A DNA stretch of 36,697 nt, from assembly GCA_902791625.1 (NCBI GenBank), contig CADAWN010000010.1, positions 1 to 36,697 of the forward strand, read 5' to 3'. The translations under genes and the position numbers were made by a program. This stretch comes from an uncultured Erysipelotrichaceae bacterium. GTDB lineage: Bacteria > Bacillota_I > Bacilli_A > RF39 > UBA660. Shown here in pieces: positions 1 through 6,262 of the stretch (position 1 is the first letter of the stretch; the number at the start of each line of letters is the position of its first letter). Under the pieces are notes generated by a model, which saw nothing but the letters and a program-made list of their open reading frames with translations, did not search any database and was not told where the DNA came from.

Positions 1-20
1 GTAATCCCTTATTAGGATGC

Positions 21-56
21 ATCTGAAATCAACTTAGTTGAAATCAGATGTTTTTT
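21..56 (+). terminator. Hairpin terminator of a gene left of the window
   Basis: Two 14-nt arms (21-34 and 38-51, two A-A mismatches) are closed by a 3-nt loop and followed by a T-run on the plus strand. It would end a plus-strand transcript entering from outside the window, and it lies just past the stop of the small minus-strand ORF at 58-135. A closely related hairpin (ATCTGAAATCAAC / GTTGGTTTCAGAT) occurs at 3002-3036. Confidence 0.6.
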
Positions 57-57
57 A

Positions 58-135
58 TTATTTAAATAGTAAGGTGATTACTATAAAAAATAATAGTAGG
101 ATTATGATAAATTGAGATAGTTCTCTTTTTGTCAT
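58..135 (-). CDS. 25-aa hydrophobic peptide, type I toxin-like
   Basis: This is a 25-codon ORF on the minus strand with a very strong Shine-Dalgarno (GGGAGGTGG, 142-150) six bases before ATG. It starts MTKRELSQ, continues as one run of about 15 Ile/Leu/Phe/Val residues, and ends LLFK. That layout, a charged N-terminus, one short membrane helix and a Lys end, matches the small holin-like/Fst/TxpA class of Gram-positive type I toxins. No sequence-level homology is claimed. A 6-bp hairpin (148-153/159-164) on the transcript overlaps the first bases of the ribosome site, which would suit translational control. A convergent plus-strand RNA ending at the 21-56 terminator could serve as the antisense antitoxin, but its promoter would lie outside the window. 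It could instead be a small membrane protein of another kind. Confidence 0.6.
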   Translation of the reverse strand: MTKRELSQFIIILLLFFIVITLLFK

Positions 136-246
136 AATTAACCACCTCCCTTCTTCCTGAAGGGAAAACATCTGATATATTTCAAACGTATCCTATATAT
201 ATAATAATAAGTTCATTTTAAAAATTCTAAAAAAACTTTATCATAA

Positions 247-275
247 TTGCAATTTTCTTAAAAAAGTGTTATAAT
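247..275 (+). promoter_or_regulatory. Sigma-A promoter 1 upstream of the membrane protein gene
   Basis: TTGCAA (247-252), 17-bp spacer, TATAAT (270-275). Transcription would start near 282, giving a leader of about 150 nt before the gene at 429. Confidence 0.6.
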
Positions 276-380
276 ATGGAACTAATTCGAGGGGTAAGTA
301 TGAATAAATAAAATACAATTATAACAATTAAATTATTTAATATGCATTATAAATACATTTTTAATAATTTATTATACTTA

Positions 381-409
381 TTGTACGTTTAATTTAAAAA
401 TGTTATAAT
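381..409 (+). promoter_or_regulatory. Sigma-A promoter 2 of the membrane protein gene
   Basis: TTGTAC (381-386), 17-bp spacer, TATAAT (404-409). This promoter would start transcription about 13 nt before the ATG at 429, so its transcript has a very short leader containing AGGTG. Confidence 0.6.
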
Positions 410-428
410 TAAAAAAAATAGGTGTAGT

Positions 429-1061
429 ATGGAAAAGAATTTTTGGGTTAAATTATTTTATATCTTTATTATAGGATCAATAGTAGGATGGGTAGTAGAA
501 GGATTATATACATTAATTGTATTTAAAGAATTAGTAAACCATTCAGCAGTAGTTATTGGTCCATTTGATATGGCATATGGAATATGTTTTGTAGTAATGA
601 CACTTCTCTTTTATAAATTTCCAAAAATAAATATATTTAAAGCCTTTCTTATCGGATTTATAGGAGGAACAATACTAGAATACATAATGAGTTTAGGTAT
701 GGAATTAGTATTAGGATTTACAGCGTGGGATTATACAGGATACTTTCTAAATATTAATGGTAGAGTTTGTCTAATATATTCAGTATTCTGGGGTTTATTA
801 GGAGTTGTTTGGGTAAAGCTAATATATCCACTTATTATGAAATTACTTAATAAATTTAATTATAAAAAAGCAAAAATAGTGGCAATTATTTTAATAGTAT
901 TCTTAGTATTTGATGTCTTACTTACTATACAAGCTAGAGAAAGAGCAAAAGATAAAATGAAAGGTATAGAACCAAGAAATGGTTTTGAAGAATTTTTAGA
1001 TAATACATTTAATAATGAATATTTAAAAAATATGTATAATAATATGGAGTGGCAAAAATGA
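429..1061 (+). CDS. Multi-pass membrane protein, putative ABC-transporter type IV / CmpB family (PF06541-like)
   Basis: The 210-aa protein has about five hydrophobic helices: FYIFIIGSIVGWVVEGLYTL at the N-terminus, a segment near residue 55, FLIGFIGGTILEYI, a YSVFWGLLGVVWV segment and a late helix around IVAIILIVFLVFDVLL. A charged cytosolic tail follows. The GWVVE motif in helix 1 and the GGTILEY / GRVCLIYSVFWG motifs are typical of the PF06541 membrane family found across Bacillota, whose transport role is annotated but not proven. The ATG follows a weak AGGTG site. The stop overlaps the start of the glycosyltransferase gene by 4 nt (ATGA), so the two are translationally coupled. It may act in the envelope alongside glycolipid synthesis, but that is only a neighbour-based inference. 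Confidence 0.7.
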   Translation: MEKNFWVKLFYIFIIGSIVGWVVEGLYTLIVFKELVNHSAVVIGPFDMAYGICFVVMTLLFYKFPKINIFKAFLIGFIGGTILEYIMSLGMELVLGFTAWDYTGYFLNINGRVCLIYSVFWGLLGVVWVKLIYPLIMKLLNKFNYKKAKIVAIILIVFLVFDVLLTIQARERAKDKMKGIEPRNGFEEFLDNTFNNEYLKNMYNNMEWQK

Positions 1062-2149
1062 AAGTAGTAATATTCTCTTGTTCAACAGGTGGGGGACATA
1101 ATTCATGTGCGAGATATATAGAAGATGAATTAAGAAAAAATAATATAGAAGCAGATTTTGTTGATTACTTATCACTAGTAGGAGAAAAACAAGCTAAAAG
1201 AGCAGAAAACATGTATTTAAAATCAGTATCTGGTAATGGTAAGATATTTAAAAGTGTTTATAAAATAGGAGAACTATATAATAAAACAAGAATAAAAAGT
1301 CCTGTTTATCTTTTTAATGGTTTAAATAAGAAAAGAGTATTAGACTTTATTAAAGAACATGGTTATGATTTAGTAATATGTACACATTTATTTCCGTCAC
1401 TTGCTATGACTAAAATAAAAAAAGAATATGATATTCCTCTAATAAATATAGCAACTGACTATGAATGCATTCCTTTTTGGAATGAAAGTAAACCAGATGA
1501 CTTTATTATTCCAAGTGAATTATTAACAGATTCTTTTGTAAAAAGAAGAGTTAATAAAGATGTTCTTAGACCACTAGGTATACCAGTATCAACTAAATTT
1601 AAAACAGAGAAAAAAGAATTAGATTTACCAAAAGATAAAGATATAGTTTTAATTACAAGTGGAAGTATGGGTTTTGGTAAAATGAATAGTATAGTTAATT
1701 TAATATTAAAAGAAGTACCAGAAATCTATTTAGTAGTGGTATGTGGTAATAATAAAGAACTATATAATAGTTTAAAAGGAATAAAGAATGATAATCTAAT
1801 ACTAGTAGGTTTTACTGATAAAATGAGTGAATATATGAAAAGAAGTAATATTATTATTACTAAACCAGGTGGATTAACTACTACTGAAGTAGCTACATTA
1901 CATAAACCTTTAATACATATGATGCCTATTCCAGGTGTTGAGAATTATAATGCTAAATTCTATAGTGACAATAAGATGAGTTTATGTGCGAATAATGAAA
2001 ATGAAATAATAGAAGATATAAAACTATTACTAAAAGATAAAAAACTAGCTGATGAAATTATAAGTAATCAAAAGAAGATTATAAATGAGAATAGTGCAGC
2101 TGATTTAGTAGAGTTTTTAATAGAAAAATATGATAAAGGGATAAAGTAA
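1058..2149 (+). CDS. MGDG-synthase/UgtP-type glycolipid glycosyltransferase
   Basis: The 363-aa GT28-fold enzyme probably adds glucose or galactose from a UDP-sugar to diacylglycerol, making membrane glycolipids at the inner face of the membrane. The N-terminal STGGGHNSCA motif (about residues 8-17) is the hallmark of the MGDG-synthase domain. The C-terminal half carries the nucleotide-sugar site, with LITSGSMGFGK around residue 200 and the ITKPGGLTTTEVA loop around 270. An upstream in-frame GTG at 1049 would add three residues. The ATG at 1058 is preferred because GGAG lies about 8 nt before it and it overlaps the upstream stop as ATGA. Related enzymes include processive and monoglucosyl types, and the acceptor cannot be read from sequence. 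Confidence 0.8.
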   Translation: MKVVIFSCSTGGGHNSCARYIEDELRKNNIEADFVDYLSLVGEKQAKRAENMYLKSVSGNGKIFKSVYKIGELYNKTRIKSPVYLFNGLNKKRVLDFIKEHGYDLVICTHLFPSLAMTKIKKEYDIPLINIATDYECIPFWNESKPDDFIIPSELLTDSFVKRRVNKDVLRPLGIPVSTKFKTEKKELDLPKDKDIVLITSGSMGFGKMNSIVNLILKEVPEIYLVVVCGNNKELYNSLKGIKNDNLILVGFTDKMSEYMKRSNIIITKPGGLTTTEVATLHKPLIHMMPIPGVENYNAKFYSDNKMSLCANNENEIIEDIKLLLKDKKLADEIISNQKKIINENSAADLVEFLIEKYDKGIK

Positions 2150-2160
2150 TTTATCTCTTT
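2135..2160 (+). terminator. Hairpin at the end of the glycosyltransferase gene
   Basis: AAAGGGATAAA (2135-2145) pairs with TTTATCTCTTT (2150-2160), one G-U, loop GTAA. It overlaps the stop codon. The T-run is short (TCTTTT), so termination may be partial. Confidence 0.45.
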
Positions 2161-2162
2161 TA

Positions 2163-2228
2163 AATTGACTTTATCCATAGAAGTTGTTTAAAAGTATTTT
2201 AGTGATAGAAATCTGTCTATAAAATAAT
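2163..2228. repeat. Dispersed island element, copy 1 (left edge)
   Basis: The core ACTTTATCCATAGAAGTTGT matches copy 2 (2880-2950) at all but one position. Both continue to a second conserved arm (GTCTATAAAATAATT here, GTCTGTGTATATAATAATT there). It lies directly after the core-genome glycosyltransferase, at the left edge of the accessory island. Confidence 0.5.
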
Positions 2229-2235
2229 TCTACAA

Positions 2236-2259
2236 TAAAAAAACGAGCTATGCTCGCTA
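2236..2259 (-). terminator. Terminator of the minus-strand orphan gene
   Basis: Read on the minus strand, CGAGC-ATA-GCTCG is followed by seven Ts. It sits 15 nt past the stop of the gene at 2274-2639. Confidence 0.7.
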
Positions 2260-2273
2260 TAAACGATTATTCT

Positions 2274-2639
2274 CTATTTGGTATGTGTAATATCATTATC
2301 TTGACTTTCTATACTTGATTCACAACCTATCGGTGGACGAGGTTCTCTTTTATCTATATTAAAACCTGAACGCAAACTATTAAGAGCTTTATCATATTCT
2401 TCCTGTGATGCATATGGAGCAGCTAATAATTTAATAAGTGTTTTTTTTCCTATAAGTGCTATTTTTACTGCATCAATACTATTTTTTACTGTCTCAAGTG
2501 GATCAGATTCATATTCTTTTTTTCTATTTAATAGACATATATTCAAGGCGTTTTTTAATTCCTCAGGCATATTATCAAGTAATTCCTTTATTTGGTTTAA
2601 ATCTTGCATTAACTTCATGTATTCTATATTATTTTCCAT
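2274..2639 (-). CDS. Hypothetical 121-aa cytosolic protein
   Basis: A perfect AGGAGG lies eight bases before the ATG and a compact terminator follows the stop, so this is a real single-gene unit. No known family is recognised. The protein is Leu/Glu/Lys-rich and probably helical over residues 1-85 (MENNIEYMKLMQDLNQ start), with a central KIALIGKKTLIKLLAAPY hydrophobic segment that is too polar for a membrane helix. It ends in a polar, proline-containing tail (REPRPPIGCESS). It is flanked by copies 1 and 2 of the island element, which suggests a separately acquired cassette. An accessory or regulatory role is possible, but nothing in the sequence assigns one. Confidence 0.65.
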   Translation of the reverse strand: MENNIEYMKLMQDLNQIKELLDNMPEELKNALNICLLNRKKEYESDPLETVKNSIDAVKIALIGKKTLIKLLAAPYASQEEYDKALNSLRSGFNIDKREPRPPIGCESSIESQDNDITHTK

Positions 2640-2771
2640 AATTAAATACCTCCTGCCAATATATTACTATACATTTTGATTAAAGTATAGTATGAGTGTA
2701 AATACAAAATGTTATTTGACACAAGAAATACTATACTAATAATGAATTATTAAAATTGATATATAGTTATT

Positions 2772-2800
2772 TTGAATTGATTATAATTATATGATAATAT
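2772..2800 (+). promoter_or_regulatory. Promoter with extended -10
   Basis: TTGAAT (2772-2777), 17-bp spacer, TGA-TAATAT (-10 at 2795-2800). It would start a transcript near 2807, upstream of both the 3002-3036 hairpin and the ART-like gene. Confidence 0.5.
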
Positions 2801-2879
2801 GATTATGCAAGGAAAAAATGGTAATACATTTTTGCAAGGACACTGTCTTAGTTATGGAGTTCTATTTTTTTTGCTTTTT

Positions 2880-2950
2880 TAATAATCACTTTATCCACAG
2901 AAGTTGTTTATAAAACTTGTTTTTTTAAAAGTCTGTGTATATAATAATTA
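2880..2950. repeat. Dispersed island element, copy 2
   Basis: ACTTTATCCACAGAAGTTGT matches copy 1 with one mismatch, and both copies carry a second, partly complementary arm about 45 nt later (TTATCCACAG versus CTGTGTATATAA). It contains a perfect DnaA-box 9-mer, TTATCCACA, at 2891-2899. Confidence 0.5.
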
Positions 2951-3001
2951 TTCAGAAGAAAAAGAAAAAGTTAAAACACTTAAATAATATTAAGAATATG
3001 T

Positions 3002-3036
3002 ATCTGAAATCAACATAGTTGGTTTCAGATTTTTAT
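3002..3036 (+). terminator. Hairpin with T-rich tail, relative of the 21-56 terminator
   Basis: ATCTGAAATCAAC (3002-3014) pairs with GTTGGTTTCAGAT (one G-U) around a 3-nt loop, followed by TTTTATTTT. It lies upstream of the ART-like gene, so it would terminate or attenuate a transcript from the 2772-2800 promoter. Confidence 0.6.
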
Positions 3037-3042
3037 TTTAAC

Positions 3043-3079
3043 TAAATTGACTTTTTCCACAGAAATTGTTAATATAATG
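3043..3079. repeat. Dispersed island element, copy 3
   Basis: GACTTTTTCCACAGAAATTGTTAATA is a diverged copy of the core found at 2163 and 2880, with the same left flank as copy 1 (TAAATT). It sits just before the ribosome site of the ART-like gene, so the upstream in-frame extension of that ORF is element sequence rather than coding. Confidence 0.45.
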
Positions 3080-3100
3080 AGTCAAAGTGAGGGGATAAAT

Positions 3101-4219
3101 ATGTTATTATATAGAGCAATTAATGATAATGATTTAAAATGTTTACGCAATGGTGAAAGTATTAAATGTAGTTTAATTAATAGCAAATTAGATATAAATT
3201 CAAAAAATAAAAAGGATCAAGAATTAATTAATAGTTGGTTTAATGATTATTTTAATAGAGTTAGAGAATATGCATTAAATGGAATGATAGGACATGTTAG
3301 TGGTGCTAAATTTAAATGTAATAGATCACCATGGATTTCAACTTCCACAAATTTTAGATATGTGGCATCAGAATATGCTGTTCCACAAGCTGGTAATTAT
3401 AATTGGGATGATAAAAGAAAACCTGTTATTTTAATAGATTATTGTGATAATAAAATATATGATGATACTCACAAAATAGAGTCACTTAAAAAAACAAAAA
3501 TTGATGATTTTGCTATTAATTTAAGTGATAATAAATTAAAAGAACTATATGATTTAGATATTATTGAAAATGAAATTAAATTAGGTTATTACTTTACTAA
3601 AGATAGAAAATTAGTAAAAACAAGTATAGATTATACTAATAATTTTTCTACTGCAGCTAGTGAAGTATTAATTTATAAAGAAATAAAAAATGATGATATA
3701 AAACTAATTATATATCCATTATTGCAAGATGTTATATACTCATGTGATGTTAAATTGAATAAAGAATATAAATTTATTATTGAAAATATAGAAAGAATTA
3801 ATCAAATTCTTAACCGCATGATAAAAGAAGAAAAAGGCTTTTCAATTTTATATCCTGATATTTGTTCTGCTAATAGTTTAACAGATATTTTAAAAGAGAA
3901 TTATTCAGATATAAATGGTGATGATATAGAAACTAAATATATGTTATTAAAAGAATTCAAAAAGGAAGAATTGGAAAAATTAGTAAGTTCAATAAATAGT
4001 GAGTTAGGTACTAATTGGATAGTTAAGGATTTAGTAGATGATAGAGTAATAGCATGTAGTTATAGTAACATAAAAAAATATACTAAGAGACAATATAATG
4101 ATATAGTTTTATTGGAAGATAATGATAAAGTATATAAATATTCTCATACTGATTGTGCTTATGTATCACAAGGTGAAGATAAAATTAAAATTAAAACTAA
4201 AATAAAAAAGAAAGCATAA
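3101..4219 (+). CDS. Putative ADP-ribosyltransferase-fold protein
   Basis: The 372-aa protein has the pattern of an R-S-E class mono-ADP-ribosyltransferase in its first 200 residues. It has LYRA with R5, then WISTSTNF (S80-T-S) followed by a helix ending ASEYA, then a strand KPVILIDY, and ASEVLIY with E188 as the likely catalytic Glu. These are family features seen by eye; no alignment was made. The C-terminal half (about 200-372) is an Asp/Lys-rich domain with no recognised family. There is no signal peptide, which fits an intracellular effector such as a phage-triggered toxin better than an exotoxin. ATG 3101 is chosen because GAGGGGA lies about 7 nt upstream; an in-frame start at 3047 falls within repeat copy 3. 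No antitoxin is obvious next to it. Confidence 0.5.
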   Translation: MLLYRAINDNDLKCLRNGESIKCSLINSKLDINSKNKKDQELINSWFNDYFNRVREYALNGMIGHVSGAKFKCNRSPWISTSTNFRYVASEYAVPQAGNYNWDDKRKPVILIDYCDNKIYDDTHKIESLKKTKIDDFAINLSDNKLKELYDLDIIENEIKLGYYFTKDRKLVKTSIDYTNNFSTAASEVLIYKEIKNDDIKLIIYPLLQDVIYSCDVKLNKEYKFIIENIERINQILNRMIKEEKGFSILYPDICSANSLTDILKENYSDINGDDIETKYMLLKEFKKEELEKLVSSINSELGTNWIVKDLVDDRVIACSYSNIKKYTKRQYNDIVLLEDNDKVYKYSHTDCAYVSQGEDKIKIKTKIKKKA

Positions 4220-4237
4220 GTTTTTATGTTTTCTTTT
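4206..4237 (+). terminator. Terminator of the ART-like gene
   Basis: A 13-bp stem with one G-U (AAAAGAAAGCATA / TATGTTTTCTTTT) overlaps the stop codon and ends in a T-run. Confidence 0.55.
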
Positions 4238-4332
4238 ACACTTTTCCCCTTGCCACATCCAATGAAAAATTGGAATTGATTTAAGCCAGTGTTTATAAGG
4301 GTTTGTGAGCATATATAAGATTGAAAATAATT

Positions 4333-4354
4333 CTTGGGAACAACTTGGGAACAA
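4333..4354 (+). repeat. Perfect 11-bp tandem repeat, possible integrase-end/att remnant
   Basis: CTTGGGAACAA occurs twice without a gap. In the frame ending at the TAA near 4375 it reads SWEQLGNKFRLITH after a stop near 4305. That composition resembles the extreme C-termini of Gram-positive phage and ICE tyrosine integrases, whose last codons often overlap the attachment site. With only about 20 open codons this is suggestive at best. Confidence 0.3.
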
Positions 4355-4368
4355 GTTTAGATTAATTA

Positions 4369-4392
4369 CACATTAAAATAATGTGTTTTTTT
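4369..4392 (+). terminator. Hairpin terminator
   Basis: ACACATT-AAAAT-AATGTGT followed by seven Ts. It would stop read-through from the left before the structured leader at 4427. Confidence 0.65.
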
Positions 4393-4426
4393 GTATATTT
4401 GCCATTATTTAAAATGTATGATAAGA

Positions 4427-4508
4427 TGTAGTTGCGTAGGGTATTTTACAAAATAAAAAAGTATTTGCAATAACAAATACCCTATAGCAAATGTAGCTGG
4501 GAACTACA
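4427..4508 (+). ncRNA. Structured, possibly switching RNA leader
   Basis: Outer arms TGTAGTT (4427-4433) and AACTACA (4502-4508) pair, enclosing a 10-bp stem TAGGGTATTT (4437-4446) / AAATACCCTA (4475-4484). The right arm of that stem can instead pair locally as GTATTTG-CAATAA-CAAATAC (4461-4480), and TGTAG-CTGGGAA-CTACA (4492-4508) competes with the outer pairing. Two mutually exclusive folds are the hallmark of attenuators and riboswitches. I match it to no known class. It sits about 190 nt upstream of the 57-aa gene. Confidence 0.4.
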
Positions 4509-4693
4509 GATGCAAATACAAGACATATAGATTACAATGTAAACTATAATGACACAATACAAACAGAGATAAACGACACCCTCTTTGTATAACTATCATA
4601 ACAGGATTTTTTTAAAAAATCAAGTTATCGGACAAAATTATACATAATAATTATTAGAGCGTGTTAAATCTCTTTGAAGAAAGGAGAGATAAT

Positions 4694-4867
4694 ATGGCTG
4701 TAAATAAACCAAAAAACGATAATGCAAGAATCGGTGCAGTTCGTCAAAGATCACAGTTTTTTAATGAACGAACAGGATTATATATAAAACGAAATTCTGT
4801 AAATGGTCAATTTATGGATGTAAGAACATCTGGTGGTAAATTTAAAGGCGTAAGGAAAGAAAAGTAA
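4694..4867 (+). CDS. 57-aa basic protein of a widespread uncharacterised family
   Basis: This small, Lys/Arg-rich, soluble protein starts MAVNKPKNDNARIGAV and ends SGGKFKGVRKEK. The layout KP.xDNxRxGxV followed by RSQ, a TG-Y-KR segment, GQFMDV and a C-terminal KFKGVRKE recurs, from memory, in small orphan proteins of many bacteria, often next to a larger partner gene. Its function is unknown to me; nucleic-acid binding is plausible from charge only. ATG 4694 follows AAGGAGAG; an ORF extension to 4661 lacks a ribosome site. A 15-nt inverted repeat (4499-4513 versus 4877-4891) flanks the gene. The gene for the 297-aa protein follows 51 nt later. Confidence 0.7.
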   Translation: MAVNKPKNDNARIGAVRQRSQFFNERTGLYIKRNSVNGQFMDVRTSGGKFKGVRKEK

Positions 4868-4876
4868 AAATTAATA

Positions 4877-4908
4877 GCATCTGTAGTTTCCTTCTATTAA
4901 TTAGAAGG
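4877..4908 (+). promoter_or_regulatory. Hairpin covering the ribosome site of the 297-aa gene
   Basis: CCTTCT (4890-4895) pairs with AGAAGG (4903-4908), which overlaps the AAGGAGG ribosome site (4905-4911). The upstream bases GCATCTGTAGTTTCC (4877-4891) can instead pair with GGGAACTACAGATGC at 4499-4513, and that pairing would use two bases of the masking stem (4890-4891). The arrangement suggests that the 297-aa protein is made only when the hairpin is opened, for instance by ribosomes leaving the 57-aa gene. Confidence 0.45.
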
Positions 4909-4918
4909 AGGAATAATA

Positions 4919-5812
4919 ATGATTATTGCAAAAAAAAGAATTAATTCAGTTGATTTTATTGAAGAATTTGAAAGTAAAGAATTCTTAATAGGAATAAAAG
5001 TAACTAATAATGAATTAGCTAAACTAAATATTAAATCATTTGATGAAGGCTTAGCTATAGAACCTTCTCCAAAGTTTGGAGTGAATTGTAGGAAAAATAC
5101 TAATGGATATTCCTACCCAGATAAAAAGCAAGATAAGGTTTACAGGTATATAACTACTATAGAGTGGAATCTAAAAGATTGGGGAGGTTATGAACACAGT
5201 GGGTATAGTGACATATATAGATATGCTTATCCTAGAGTTGAAGTGGCTCCAACAAATATTGAATTTGTTTTAAGAACTGATGAAAACGATAATAAATATA
5301 TAATTGCTAATTTTGATGACACTTATAATAAAGATAAAGTAAAACTAATAATTAATATGTTCTTAGAAATTTTTGGATTTTGTGAATTATTTGATAAAAA
5401 GTATAATTTACTTAAAGCAAGTAATAAGATTAAACGTTGTAATTGGGAAATTTTACCGAAAGGAATAAAACTTGATAGTCTTGTGAACAAAAAACGCAAA
5501 AATAAATCTAATGAAAATAAAAAAAGTTTTGAAGAATACAGGTTTAATACTATTGAATCCTATGGTCCAAATGATATTTTTTATGGAACAGGAGGTTTTA
5601 CAGGATATTTCGCATTTGTTTTTGATAATATTTGCTGCTTAGAATGTAATTATTATGGCAACGCAACCTACATTATTCCAAGTAAAGGATGGGAACAGAT
5701 TTCACAACTTTCAAAAAGAGAATTGCTTATTAGCAAAGATATAATCGCAAAAATCACTCATACAAGTGGTTGGACTACTGAATTTTCTAAATTAATGAAA
5801 AAGTATTATTAA
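4919..5812 (+). CDS. Hypothetical 297-aa protein paired with the 57-aa protein
   Basis: No known domain is recognised. The protein is soluble and aromatic-rich, with a conserved-looking N-terminal half (EWNLKDWGGYEHSGYSDIYR, about 81-100), a Lys/Asn linker near residues 193-207, and a C-terminal domain with GTGGFTGYFAF, ECNYYGNATYII and KGWEQISQLSKRELL. The last part, an aromatic strand pair then a W-E-x-L-S-x-L-x-K-x-E-L helix, looks like the core of a family I have seen beside the 57-aa family, so the two genes are likely one module. A strong AAGGAGG precedes the ATG but is masked by a hairpin. A bidirectional terminator follows. Membership in a defence or toxin-antitoxin-like system is inference from the island context. 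Confidence 0.65.
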   Translation: MIIAKKRINSVDFIEEFESKEFLIGIKVTNNELAKLNIKSFDEGLAIEPSPKFGVNCRKNTNGYSYPDKKQDKVYRYITTIEWNLKDWGGYEHSGYSDIYRYAYPRVEVAPTNIEFVLRTDENDNKYIIANFDDTYNKDKVKLIINMFLEIFGFCELFDKKYNLLKASNKIKRCNWEILPKGIKLDSLVNKKRKNKSNENKKSFEEYRFNTIESYGPNDIFYGTGGFTGYFAFVFDNICCLECNYYGNATYIIPSKGWEQISQLSKRELLISKDIIAKITHTSGWTTEFSKLMKKYY

Positions 5813-5816
5813 AAAT

Positions 5817-5841
5817 AACCGGTGACTAAACATCATCGGTT
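5817..5841. terminator. Bidirectional terminator between convergent genes
   Basis: AACCGGTGA (5817-5825) pairs with TCATCGGTT (5833-5841), one G-U. TTTATT follows on the plus strand and a T-rich ATTTTTAA on the minus strand. It overlaps the stop of the integrase remnant. Confidence 0.65.
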
Positions 5842-6143
5842 TTATTATTATCTAAATTATCTATTACGGCAACTACTTCATCTAAAGTACTTGTAAATAG
5901 GTGTGAATAAGTTTTTAAAGTTTCTTCAACTTTTGTATGGCCTAAGTATTTAGCTACAACTTGAACATTAGCTCCTTTATTAACCAGTAGAGATGTACAT
6001 GAATGTCTGAAATCATGTAATCGTATTTGTTTAACATCAGCTAATTTACAATTCATATTTTTATGATTAGTAAGTGTATTAATACATACAGGAAATATGT
6101 TTTCCATAGCAAATAAGTTACCATAAAAATAATTAATAATATT
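5826..6143 (-). pseudogene. Truncated tyrosine integrase (C-terminal catalytic part only)
   Basis: The visible ORF from ATG 6107 gives 93 aa, with recognisable homology continuing upstream in frame to a stop at about 6144 (YFYGNLFAMENIF). It holds the second half of a phage/ICE tyrosine recombinase catalytic domain: IRLHDFRHSCTSLLVNKG with the H-x-x-R box, KYLGHT with the next His, and TLKTYSHLF with the nucleophilic Tyr. The N-terminal arm and core-binding domains and the first catalytic Arg are missing, so it cannot recombine alone. It is a relic of the element that brought part of this island. No ribosome site precedes ATG 6107. Confidence 0.8.
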
Positions 6144-6212
6144 TTATATCTTGGTTTTGGGTTTTCTACCTATGCATTTTCTCAATAAAAAGTTTTTACT
6201 TTAGTAGGAAAA

Positions 6213-6233
6213 ATATCAGTTTAATGATATACT
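6213..6233 (+). promoter_or_regulatory. Promoter and possible operator of the DpnII-type operon
   Basis: An extended -10, TGA-TATACT (6225-6233), has no good -35. An inverted repeat ATATCA-N6-TGATAT (6213-6218/6225-6230) overlaps the -10, and GTATATATAC lies near the expected start point. A dyad on a promoter without a -35 suggests regulation by a DNA-binding protein, but none is encoded next to it in an obvious way. Confidence 0.45.
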
Positions 6234-6262
6234 GTATATATACAACAAGGAGGTTGAAATAT

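Larger units (their letters stand above)
136..428. other. Intergenic region with two plus-strand promoters
   Basis: No further gene is visible. Besides the toxin-like gene's ribosome site and hairpin (142-164), it holds two good sigma-A promoters facing right, described separately. The transcript from the first begins near 282 and contains GAGGGG before a 3-codon ORF (ATG at 300, then stop), so it looks like a leader rather than a coding sequence. The rest is AT-rich and featureless. Confidence 0.5.
2640..3100. other. Long intergenic region before the ART-like gene
   Basis: It contains the ribosome site of the minus gene (near 2650), a plus-strand promoter (2772-2800), island-element copies 2 and 3 and a hairpin terminator (3002-3036). 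A 31-codon ORF with a weak AAGGA site begins at 2818 (MVIHFCKD...) and ends at 2913. It runs through a T-rich stretch and into copy 2, so I do not call it a gene. The promoter-to-terminator segment (about 2807-3036) could instead make a short non-coding RNA. Confidence 0.4.
4238..4693. other. Intergenic region with repeat, terminator, structured RNA and palindrome
   Basis: No full gene is visible. In order it holds a possible integrase C-terminal remnant with an 11-bp tandem repeat (4333-4354), a hairpin terminator (4369-4392), a strongly structured segment (4427-4508), a lone TATAAT at 4545-4550, a bulged hairpin near 4560-4592 and an imperfect palindrome at 4598-4628 (ATAAC ... GTTAT around an A/T-rich centre). 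The spacing suggests a long regulated leader for the 57-aa gene. Confidence 0.45.

Noticed and set aside
2818-2913. 31-codon ORF with an AAGGA site
   Set aside because: It runs through a poly-T stretch and into a repeat element; composition is not protein-like.
3047-3100. Upstream extension of the ART-like gene
   Set aside because: The sequence belongs to a dispersed repeat; the ribosome site GAGGGGA points to ATG 3101.
4166-4354. 62-codon minus-strand ORF after the ART-like gene
   Set aside because: It overlaps a terminator and the 3' end of the ART-like gene, has no ribosome site and a biased Phe-rich composition.
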